6,718 bases of DNA from Candidatus Fermentibacterota bacterium (GTDB lineage Bacteria > JAFGKV01). The notes below the pieces were generated by a model, which worked only from the letters and a program-made list of their open reading frames with translations, was not told where the DNA came from and ran no database searches. This document shows, one piece after another, positions 1 through 6,184 of the stretch; the stretch's first letter is position 1; each line of letters opens with the position of its first letter. The position numbers were made by a program, and so were the translations under genes. Where the stretch lies: NCBI GenBank assembly GCA_016928395.1, contig JAFGKV010000039.1, positions 1 to 6,718 of the forward strand. The letters are read 5' to 3'.

Positions 1-180
1 CGACAGCAACTCCGTCAACTCCCCCTTGTACCGCAATGCAAGCCGCATTGCTTCGATCTCCTCACTCGTGCACGCGGACAAGTTTGCCACTGTACGGTGT
101 CGGACCTTGCCCCCTTCGCGGTAGGAAGTACGGAGCAGGTGACGGATGTAGGGGCCGGTGGTGCAGGTATCGATATGCAT
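1..180 (-). CDS. IS1634/IS4-like transposase, N-terminal fragment (runs off window)
   Basis: Reading the minus strand from ATG at 178-180 gives 60 open codons to the window edge. The protein has the typical N-terminus of large IS1634/IS4-type DDE transposases: a short lead, then SYREGGKVRHRTVANLS (about residues 19-35), then a charged helix beginning EEIEAMRLALR. The YREGGKV.-R-T-ANLS block is highly recurrent in this transposase group. The catalytic DDE domain would lie outside the window, so intactness cannot be judged. ATG at 180 is preferred because it begins about nine bases after a good -10 box. In-frame GTG at 189 and ATG at 201 are possible, but the latter overlaps the -10 box. No Shine-Dalgarno is visible. 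The element would move itself and has no role in the neighbouring envelope genes. Assignment to IS1634 rather than another IS4-related family is recalled from motif resemblance, not from a search. Confidence 0.8.
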   Translation of the reverse strand, partial: MHIDTCTTGPYIRHLLRTSYREGGKVRHRTVANLSACTSEEIEAMRLALRYKGELTELLS

Positions 181-302
181 AGTGACCACATGATAACACA
201 TGGACTATTCATTGTCAAGCACTCTGTTTGATCGAGGACTGCATATTAGTGGCTACACTTCTGTGCCAAAATCACCCAATCCCTTGCCCCATAACACTTT
301 CC
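181..302. other. Junction between IS end and YbjN gene; possible IS terminus
   Basis: This 122-base non-coding stretch is visibly richer in A and T than the flanking genes. It holds the transposase promoter (190-218) and a near-palindrome at 250-268, TGGC-T-ACA-CTTC-TGT-GCCA, which pairs TGGC/GCCA and ACA/TGT around a four-base loop with one bulged T. The left end of the insertion sequence must lie between the promoter and the YbjN stop codon at 303, and this palindromic segment is a plausible terminal repeat. The other end of the element is outside the window, so the exact boundary and any target duplication cannot be set. No intrinsic terminator with a T run is evident after the YbjN gene. 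Confidence 0.35.
190..218 (-). promoter_or_regulatory. Sigma-70-type promoter of the transposase, extended -10
   Basis: On the minus strand a perfect -35 box TTGACA (213-218) is followed after exactly 17 bases (196-212) by TATCAT (190-195). The -10 box is preceded by TGT, which makes an extended -10 (TGn). Only nine bases separate the -10 box from the transposase ATG, so a start site at the usual distance would fall at or within a base or two of the ATG and give a leaderless or nearly leaderless mRNA. What is seen is the box pair and spacing; activity is inferred. Confidence 0.75.
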
Positions 303-737
303 TCAAATCCTGTCCTGGAACATCCGTTGCATGATGGTGTCGCGGTGCCACTCCTCCAGGAACAGAGAGAACCGAGTCTTGTCATAGGTGCCGGGGAACC
401 ACGCCTCAAGGGCAAGATCCCCGTCCTTGTCGATGTACGAGCGGGACACCGAAGCGTTCACATTCAGATCGTTGGCGAATTCCAGCAACTGGGCGCGGTT
501 CTCTTCGGCAGGGGTCTTGGACCCCAGGAAGCTCAGGAGCAGCATGCCGCCCCGATGCGCCTTAACCGCGATGTTGAGATTCGAGGCGTGCACGGCCCTC
601 AGGACCTCGTCCGTCGGCGTGACCTCGTAGCCGAAGAATTCAAGGTGGGCGGTCACTTCGGCGGCCTCTTCAGGCGGCGCCGCGGAAAGAGGGGCTGCAC
701 CTATCAGGATCAGGGCAACGATCAGGATTGCTCTCAT
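303..737 (-). CDS. Secreted YbjN-domain protein
   Basis: This 144-residue protein starts with a clear Sec signal peptide: MRAILIVALILIGAAPLSAA, short basic start, hydrophobic core at about 4-14 and a likely cleavage site near Ala19-Ala20. The mature part resembles the YbjN fold (PF10722): an N-terminal helix and strand (VTAHLEFFGYEVT, 28-40), a central hydrophobic strand (GGMLLLSFLG, 63-72), a helix ending in FANDLNVN, and the characteristic YIDKDGDLALEA segment (101-112). The YbjN motif of an N-W/D-N stretch followed by a Y-D-DGD strand is recognisable. YbjN of E. coli is cytoplasmic and linked to stress and motility; exported versions have no assigned role. The ATG at 735-737 is chosen because AGGAGG lies eight bases upstream and it gives a proper signal peptide; a longer reading to 818 adds 27 residues ahead of the signal and is unlikely. 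It follows pbpC by 89 bases on the same strand and may be co-transcribed. A role in the periplasm near wall repair is inference. Confidence 0.75.
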   Translation of the reverse strand: MRAILIVALILIGAAPLSAAPPEEAAEVTAHLEFFGYEVTPTDEVLRAVHASNLNIAVKAHRGGMLLLSFLGSKTPAEENRAQLLEFANDLNVNASVSRSYIDKDGDLALEAWFPGTYDKTRFSLFLEEWHRDTIMQRMFQDRI

Positions 738-745
738 GAACACGA

Positions 746-751
746 CCTCCT
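746..751 (-). promoter_or_regulatory. Strong ribosome binding site of the YbjN gene
   Basis: The minus strand reads AGGAGG, then eight bases, then ATG (735-737). This is the only textbook Shine-Dalgarno in the window. It fixes the start of the YbjN gene at the signal-peptide methionine and suggests that this small protein is translated more efficiently than the genes upstream. Confidence 0.8.
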
Positions 752-826
752 GCCGGTGGTATGGCTGTTTCGTTAGGTGGAATGGCGGCAAGGTAGCGGG
801 CGACGCCTCCGTATTCAAGACGGCGC

Positions 827-3214
827 CTACCTGCGCACCACGGTGAACGATACCTGCCGCGCATGCCCGGTGTGGTCGATGACCTGCAGGGAATGGCGGC
901 CACCGGCAAGATCCGCGGGCATGGCATGCTCGCCTACCGTGGCGCCCAGGAAGGACTGATCGAGGTACCAGTACAGCGTGGCATCCGCCGCGCTGTGGGC
1001 TGCACGGAGCGTTACCTTCTGGTATGAACCGTCGATGTCCCTCGGAACGAACAGCCGGGCCTGGCGACTAGGGTAGATGATGTCGACCGGGGAATCACCG
1101 CTCAAGGTCGGGCATGACGGGTGGTGGGGTGGATGACGCTGCAGCGTGTGTCCCGCGGCTCGCAGAAACTGGCGTACATCGGCGGGAAACAGGAGGCGAA
1201 TCTCCTGGCGCACGGAATCGGCATGACTCCAGCACCGGGAGCACACTTCCAGGTCGCGATGCAGATCAAGGTGAAATCGCCGGTGGAACGGGCATGGCGG
1301 CAGCGGGCGGGCGTGAAGGGGAACCTCCGCCTCGATTGTATCGGTGCAATCCGGACCCACCCGGTACCCTGTGGCGGCGCACAGCAGAGCCGGCCGGAAG
1401 GCGCCGATGGGCTTCTCGAACCAGAGCCGGCCTCCGGGAGGCAAGAGATCGAGCAGGCCGAACAGGAGGGGCGCCGCGCTGCGGGCACCGCCCAGGCGTT
1501 CGCTGCCCTCCCCGCTGAAGTTGCCTGCCCAGACGCCCACCACCCACCGGGGTGTGACGCCCAGAGCCCAGCCGTCCCGCTTGCCGAAGCTTGTGCCGGT
1601 CTTCCAGGCGACGGGCCGCCGGGTCGGGAACGCAGTCCAGTCGACGCCGTCATCGTCAGGCCTGCGCACCTCGGTGAGCATGTCCAGCGTCATCCACGCC
1701 GCGGCGGGGGAGAGGAGTTGAAGGCCCTGGGAGGGAGGCGATCCCTCCAGTACTGACAGCCCGTCGAACCGGCCCAATCTCCCCAGCCCCCGGAACAGGG
1801 CCACCATGTCCCAGAGGGTGCCCTCGGCGCCGCCTAGAACGAGGGTCAGGCCGTAGTCTTCGGGCCGGCGGAACAGGGTCGACATGCCTGCCGTACGTAG
1901 GAAATCATGGAAGGGAGCCACGCCGTGAGAACGCAGGAGAATTGTCGGCGGCACATTCAATGAGCGCACCAAAGCCTCCCGGGCCGTGACCATGCCGCTG
2001 AAGCCGCGGTCGGCATTCACGGGGGCATAGCTGCCGTAGTGCACCGGCACATCTTTGACCAGAGTGGCGGGATGAACGGCCCCGTCATCGATACAGCGGG
2101 CATAGAGGAAGGGCTTGAGCAGCGATCCTGTGGATCGTCGTGCCACGATTCCATCCACCTGGCCGGCGTGGGCCGCATCCCAGAACGAAGCCGAGCCGAC
2201 ATAGGCGCGCACCAGACCCGTCTCGGTCTCCGCCACCAGCACCGACAGATTGTGGATCCCCTGGCGGGCCAGCATCTGGGCGTGGCGCGATACCAGGGTT
2301 TCCACGCCGTCCTGGAGGCTGTGGTCGATTGTCGTGCGCACCACTGGCGACTCGGCCGCCACCCGCCGGCACAGATGCGGCGCGGTCGACGGCATGGGCA
2401 TCATCGTGGCCGGGAGGGGCTCGGCCATGGCATAGGTCATTTCGGAATCGGAGAGCAGGCCCCGCCCGTGCAGGGCCTGCAGCAGCCTGTTGCGCCGCCG
2501 CAGGAGCTCGTCCCGCCGGGAGAACAGGCTGATCTGCGAGGGAGCCTTGGGCAGCACCGCCAGGGTCGCGGCCTCAGCCCAGGTCAGGCGGGAGGGAGGG
2601 CGACCGAAGAAGAGGAAACTGGCCGCATGCACACCAACGATATTGCGGCCGTAGGGCGCGTGAGCCATGTACATGGCAAGGATCCCGTCTTTGGAGTATC
2701 GGGCCTCTAGCTTTATTGCCTGGGCCATCTCCAGCAGTTTGTGCGCCAAGGTTCGCCGCTTGGGGTTCATGAGGCGGGCGACTTGCATGGTCAGGGTGCT
2801 GGCGCCACTGCTCACCTTGTGCGCCCGTAGATTGGAAAGCGCCGCCCTGACCAGCGCTGCCGGATCGATGCCGAAATGGCGAGGGAACCGCCGGTCTTCA
2901 AAGGTCAGCACCGCATCAACCAGCTTCGGCGACACCTCCAGGGCGTCGGCCCGGAACCGCCATTGATCGTCACATGCCAGAAAGGCGCTGAGAAGGGCCC
3001 CGCCCTTGTCCAGGACCACCGGGCTGTAGATCTCGGGAAACGGCGGATCCGGCAGGGGGACGGCGAACCACAAGGCGATGCAGGCCGCCATCACCGCTAC
3101 CACGCGGCGCAGCCATCGCTGTCGGAGCAGGCCGGAAGAGACGACGGACCGGCGTGCCGCGCCGAAGGCTTCACAGAGTCTCTCAGCCGCTGCCTTCATC
3201 ATATCCCGCGTCAC
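827..3214 (-). CDS. pbpC: Penicillin-binding protein 1C (bifunctional transglycosylase/transpeptidase)
   Basis: The 795-residue length is close to that of E. coli PBP1C (about 770). A basic cytoplasmic tail is followed by one membrane anchor (about 37-54). The GT51 domain shows EDRRFPRHFG (catalytic Glu106), GASTLTMQ (137-144), HKLLEMAQAIKLEARYSK with Glu162, and the FFG and TWAEAATLAVLPKAPS blocks. It should polymerise lipid II glycan strands in the periplasm. The transpeptidase domain has STGSLLKPF (SxxK, Ser364-Lys367), SLN (418-420) and KTGTS (538-542), so it should bind beta-lactams and could cross-link peptides, although E. coli PBP1C is reported to have little transpeptidase activity in vivo. 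Residues 610-701 are Cys/His-rich, and 709-795 match the BiPBP_C domain (PF06832). The start is GTG at 3214, with ATG at 3202 or 3199 as alternatives; no strong ribosome binding site decides between them. The usual partner, alpha-2-macroglobulin, lies upstream but is separated by two genes. Confidence 0.95.
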   Translation of the reverse strand: MTRDMMKAAAERLCEAFGAARRSVVSSGLLRQRWLRRVVAVMAACIALWFAVPLPDPPFPEIYSPVVLDKGGALLSAFLACDDQWRFRADALEVSPKLVDAVLTFEDRRFPRHFGIDPAALVRAALSNLRAHKVSSGASTLTMQVARLMNPKRRTLAHKLLEMAQAIKLEARYSKDGILAMYMAHAPYGRNIVGVHAASFLFFGRPPSRLTWAEAATLAVLPKAPSQISLFSRRDELLRRRNRLLQALHGRGLLSDSEMTYAMAEPLPATMMPMPSTAPHLCRRVAAESPVVRTTIDHSLQDGVETLVSRHAQMLARQGIHNLSVLVAETETGLVRAYVGSASFWDAAHAGQVDGIVARRSTGSLLKPFLYARCIDDGAVHPATLVKDVPVHYGSYAPVNADRGFSGMVTAREALVRSLNVPPTILLRSHGVAPFHDFLRTAGMSTLFRRPEDYGLTLVLGGAEGTLWDMVALFRGLGRLGRFDGLSVLEGSPPSQGLQLLSPAAAWMTLDMLTEVRRPDDDGVDWTAFPTRRPVAWKTGTSFGKRDGWALGVTPRWVVGVWAGNFSGEGSERLGGARSAAPLLFGLLDLLPPGGRLWFEKPIGAFRPALLCAATGYRVGPDCTDTIEAEVPLHARPLPPCPFHRRFHLDLHRDLEVCSRCWSHADSVRQEIRLLFPADVRQFLRAAGHTLQRHPPHHPSCPTLSGDSPVDIIYPSRQARLFVPRDIDGSYQKVTLRAAHSAADATLYWYLDQSFLGATVGEHAMPADLAGGRHSLQVIDHTGHARQVSFTVVRR

Positions 3215-3288
3215 GCCCTCGAGACGGCTTGCCTCCGGCCATTCTTACACCTGTCCTTCGGCGCTGCATCTGTTTTCAGCACCTCGGT

Positions 3289-4650
3289 TCACCCAGCCGG
3301 CGTCGCATCGGCAATGCCGCCGGGTCGGTAGAATGAAAGCCGGCGCGCCCGCAGCATCTCCGCGTACTGCAGCACGAGCCGAGTATTGGGATACAGCCGC
3401 CCCAGGAGCGCCGGGTCTTGAGGGCCCAGGAGCTCTCGCATGGCAGACTCCAGCAGAGCACTTCTCCTCTGGGCAGCCCGCCTACCCATCTCTCCGTTCA
3501 TACACAGAAGAGCGACCATAAGGACGAGGAAGGCCACTGCCATCCGGCGCAGCCACGACCCGGCAGCGGCGGCATCCCCCCCCCCGCGGATCGCCAGCTT
3601 TCCCAGGACTACCGCGTTCGCGATCCACAGATAGCTGGAGATGGCCACATATCGGGATTCCAGGGCCTGACCGGCGCCGAGGCGCCCTCTCCCCACGGCA
3701 GACATGACTGCGCACACCACAGAGAAGAAGCCCAGGAGCGCGAACGCCTGGGCCGCGCGATCCGCGGGCCTGAGCAGACTCCTCGCCCCAAAAGCGCAGA
3801 ACCCGAAGGCGCCGGCCACGCCCAGCGCGAAGGCCGGGGCCTGGCGATAGCTGAGGAGAGGAGAGCCGAGATAGCAGCATACGTATTCGGCGAACCTGCG
3901 CCAGTACTCCGGATCCCCGGAGAGCAACAGGCGTCGCATCCTGTAGGAATCGAAAGTCTCACGGTATCCGTGGAGGTAGACGAGGGCGACCGCTGCGGAA
4001 AGACCGAACCATACGGCGGCCCGTGCCCTACGCTCGCCGGACGAGGATTCCCGGTTTAGAGCGATGGCAAGCATGCCGATGGGCCAGAACGCGAAACCCG
4101 CGCCGTACGAGAATGAGGCGACCACTCCCAAGAGCCCGCTCATTGTACAGGCGGCCCGGCTTGGTGAAGAGGCGGTCAACAAGAGCACTCCCGCCACCAC
4201 GGACGAGACGGCGAGCATGATCTGCAGATTCCATCCCCACAGCCAGTTGTCCCATTGGCTCATGGAGAACAGCATGAGGGCAAGGATCGCATGGAGCCAT
4301 CCGAGGGATCCCGCGGCGCGTGTTCTCAGCGCGCGGGCGAGCCGCTGATTCAATACGGCGAATACACCGACTGCCAGCGCAATGCTCAGCGCAAGTTCCC
4401 ATCCAATCCGCCACTGGGTACGCCTTGCCAATGCGATCATGACCGCCCGCGGGACGAGCAGCCGGTGTTCATTGTGCTGCCTCCACAGATCGCCGAAGGC
4501 GAGGGTCCCTTCGTACGAGCGCTCGATCAGCGGCACAAGCCCCCATTGATCCCAGTAGGGAACGTCCACAAAGTACCGGCGCACCCACACTATCAGGACA
4601 CACAGCGGAATGAGACAAAGGAGCTTCCCGCAGCCCCGTCGCGGCCGCAT
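3289..4650 (-). CDS. Polytopic membrane protein, GT-C glycosyltransferase-like (function unproven)
   Basis: This 453-residue protein is very hydrophobic, with roughly ten membrane segments (for example about 9-23, 82-100, 118-132, 140-160, 171-198, 211-228, 272-290, 300-320, 333-352, 368-384) and a basic, soluble C-terminal tail of some 65 residues. After the first segment come PYWDQW (31-36) and then QHNEHR (58-63) before a helix. Acidic residues in the first outer loop are typical of GT-C glycosyltransferases, which use polyprenyl-phosphate sugars. SMSQWDNWLWGWNLQ (129-143) and a late ESRYVAIS block (331-338) also recur in uncharacterised proteins of this type, as I recall them. Addition of sugar to an envelope glycan is therefore inference. 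The ATG at 4650 lies six bases after the methyltransferase stop, with only a weak GAGGG further upstream, so translational coupling is likely. A run of ten G on the coding strand (3576-3585) encodes Gly356-358. A plain transporter or scaffold is the main alternative. Confidence 0.75.
   Translation of the reverse strand: MRPRRGCGKLLCLIPLCVLIVWVRRYFVDVPYWDQWGLVPLIERSYEGTLAFGDLWRQHNEHRLLVPRAVMIALARRTQWRIGWELALSIALAVGVFAVLNQRLARALRTRAAGSLGWLHAILALMLFSMSQWDNWLWGWNLQIMLAVSSVVAGVLLLTASSPSRAACTMSGLLGVVASFSYGAGFAFWPIGMLAIALNRESSSGERRARAAVWFGLSAAVALVYLHGYRETFDSYRMRRLLLSGDPEYWRRFAEYVCCYLGSPLLSYRQAPAFALGVAGAFGFCAFGARSLLRPADRAAQAFALLGFFSVVCAVMSAVGRGRLGAGQALESRYVAISSYLWIANAVVLGKLAIRGGGDAAAAGSWLRRMAVAFLVLMVALLCMNGEMGRRAAQRRSALLESAMRELLGPQDPALLGRLYPNTRLVLQYAEMLRARRLSFYRPGGIADATPAG
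3576..3585 (-). repeat. G10 homopolymer inside the membrane-protein gene
   Basis: The plus strand has ten consecutive C; the coding strand therefore reads CGC then ten G then AT, giving Arg355, Gly356-358 and Asp359. One extra G would shift into a frame that stops at 3482-3484 (TAG), about 33 codons on. One G fewer would reach a TGA after about 25 codons. Either change would replace the last membrane segment and the C-terminal tail. Tracts of this length are known slippage sites in phase-variable surface-glycan genes of other bacteria. Switching here is inference, and the tract length could also be a sequencing error. Confidence 0.85.
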
Positions 4651-4656
4651 GACCGA

Positions 4657-5973
4657 TCAGGCCCTCTGGAGAATCAGAAGATCCTGCATGTTGCCGATGT
4701 ATGAGGGGATGACACCCCGGAAGCGGAAGTGACGACCCCAGACGTCGCGGAGATAGCGATAGCTGTGAAACGTGTTGCGGTAGTATCCGGCATCGGCGAT
4801 AACCCCATCGATGTCGCGATTGCGCCGGTCTTCGCTGATTCCCCGCTCCTGGAACTCCCAAAACTCATCCAGCGTCAGCCTTCCCCGGGCGACGCCGTGA
4901 TCACCCAGCACGGTAAGTAGCAGTATACCGCCGGGCTTGGAGAGGCGATGCAGCTCGGCCAGCCACAGGAGCTGATCCTCCTCGCGCAGATGGGTGAAGA
5001 CCGAGACGCCAATCACCAGGTCGAAGGCTTCGTCGGGAAAGCGGGTGGGCGGCCGGGGATCCACGGCCTCGAACGCGCCGAAGCGAAGGTTCCCCCGGCA
5101 CCAGGCCACATTGTCGGCGTCTATATCGACACCGGTGAGGCGCACCCCGGGTACCCGGACGAAGTAGCGGGAGACCCTGCCGCATCCACAGCCCCAATCC
5201 AGGATGCTGTGGAAATCGCGATACGTCCGCCCGGTGTGCCGGAGCAGGGCGTGATCCAACTTGCAGAACGCGGAGAAGCCTTCCAGCCGGAACGACGTTG
5301 CCGAGTCTGATCCGTGGGCGCGGTGCCGCCGTGGTCCATCGGGGAGGGGCAGGCCGTCATCTCCCCAGGGAAGGTAGTAGAGATGCTCCGCGCAGACCGG
5401 CGCCAACGTGTCGCGGTAGACATAGCTGAAGACCAAAGGTGAGGACGGGTCTTCTGGGGGACACCTGGTCGCGCATGAGAACGCGCTGTGCCGTGCCGTG
5501 GGCCGGAACCAGAATAGTCCGCCTATGTCGTGCCGCTCACCGGGATACAAAATCTCGTCGAACGGCGCGCCATTTAGGCAGAAGCCGATCCTCCCTGGGT
5601 TGTTCGCGGGCGCCAGGGCCCACCCCCGGATTTGGACCCGGCCGCCTTCGATCTCCAGTTCATCGATGGCCCACGGCTCAGGGCCCATCATGCGGTCAAG
5701 CAAGCGCCCGTAGAGGAAACGCCGCTTCACATTGCTGATGTCGCCTCCAGCCGCGGGGATCGACGTGTCACCATTCTCTTCCGCGGGGATATCGCGAGCC
5801 AGCTCACCCATGATCCATCGCGCCTCGGCCCGGGCGACGTCCCGGCTCACGAGGAATGCCTCCTCCCGAGACACGTCCAGCACCACCTCGTGGAGCTTGC
5901 GGCTCACTGAGTTCTTGAGCCGTGATGGAACCAGTCTCAGGAGCAACCGATAGGGGTTCAAGGGGCACCACAT
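4657..5973 (-). CDS. Class I SAM-dependent methyltransferase with N-terminal beta-sandwich-like region
   Basis: Read from ATG at 5971-5973 the protein has 438 residues. The C-terminal half is a Rossmann methyltransferase: motif I ILDWGCGCGRVSRYF (about 257-271), acidic motif II LTGVDIDADNVAWC (279-292), then FDLVIGVSVFTHL (317-329) and LSKPGGILLLTVLG (344-357). It ends with a NMQDLLILQ strand that often closes methyltransferases acting on glycans. The N-terminal half has a basic amphipathic start, a helical region, and at about 104-145 ELEIEGGRVQIRGWALAP followed by strands. This GWA-type segment resembles beta-sandwich modules seen in cell-surface sugar enzymes. The likely job is methylation of a sugar or lipid-linked glycan in the cytoplasm; the acceptor is unknown. 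A GTG at 6030 would add 19 residues rich in Arg; neither start has a good ribosome binding site, and the longer reading is possible. The membrane-protein gene follows after six bases, so the two probably work together. Confidence 0.85.
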   Translation of the reverse strand: MWCPLNPYRLLLRLVPSRLKNSVSRKLHEVVLDVSREEAFLVSRDVARAEARWIMGELARDIPAEENGDTSIPAAGGDISNVKRRFLYGRLLDRMMGPEPWAIDELEIEGGRVQIRGWALAPANNPGRIGFCLNGAPFDEILYPGERHDIGGLFWFRPTARHSAFSCATRCPPEDPSSPLVFSYVYRDTLAPVCAEHLYYLPWGDDGLPLPDGPRRHRAHGSDSATSFRLEGFSAFCKLDHALLRHTGRTYRDFHSILDWGCGCGRVSRYFVRVPGVRLTGVDIDADNVAWCRGNLRFGAFEAVDPRPPTRFPDEAFDLVIGVSVFTHLREEDQLLWLAELHRLSKPGGILLLTVLGDHGVARGRLTLDEFWEFQERGISEDRRNRDIDGVIADAGYYRNTFHSYRYLRDVWGRHFRFRGVIPSYIGNMQDLLILQRA

Positions 5974-6168
5974 CGGTTCGCGGGCGTGCACTCCCTTGGG
6001 TCTGCGTCGCCCCGGGAGGGTGCGCGCCACAGAGCGGCGCGGCTACAACCGCGCACTGCACCGCACGATGCGCCGAGGATCTGCCGGTGGGCCCCCATCC
6101 CGTTCAGGCCCGTCTCCCGCGCTTCGCAGCGGCCTACGGCGTTGCGCGACAAGCCGCCACGTCTGCCC

Positions 6169-6184
6169 GGGGGCCTCAGCCCCC
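6169..6184 (-). other. GC hairpin overlapping the alpha-2-macroglobulin stop codon
   Basis: The minus strand reads GGGGGC-TGAG-GCCCCC, a perfect six-base stem with a four-base loop. Its first base is the last base of the TAG stop codon (6184-6186). No T run follows, so it is not a standard intrinsic terminator. It could slow RNA polymerase, mark a partial terminator or protect the 3' end of the upstream message, or be chance in GC-rich DNA. The rest of the gap down to the methyltransferase shows no clear promoter. Confidence 0.4.

Noticed and set aside
15-218. Minus-strand open frame of 67 codons starting at 218
   Set aside because: It is in a different frame from the recognisable transposase N-terminus and its start overlaps the -35 box.
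228-776. Plus-strand open frame of 182 codons opposite the YbjN gene
   Set aside because: It is antisense to a gene with a signal peptide, a recognisable domain and a strong ribosome binding site; its own protein is low-complexity and has no recognisable motif.
787-816. Possible promoter for the YbjN gene (TTGAAT, 17 bases, TACCTT on the minus strand)
   Set aside because: The -35 box matches four of six and the -10 box only three of six consensus bases, partly overlapping the end of pbpC; this is expected by chance.
738-818. N-terminal extension of the YbjN protein to an ATG at 818
   Set aside because: It would place 27 polar residues before a clear signal peptide and overlap pbpC, whereas the ATG at 737 has AGGAGG at ideal spacing.
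1121-1756. Plus-strand open frame of 211 codons inside pbpC
   Set aside because: It is a shadow of GC-rich pbpC coding DNA, with no recognisable domain; the opposite strand carries the transpeptidase KTG region and conserved C-terminus.
2039-2710. Plus-strand open frame of 223 codons inside pbpC
   Set aside because: It is rich in His, Gly and Gln and lacks any family motif; it lies opposite intact transglycosylase and transpeptidase motifs.
3418-4059. Plus-strand open frame of 213 codons opposite the membrane-protein gene
   Set aside because: It is a high-GC shadow with no domain, and the other strand encodes a coherent polytopic membrane protein.
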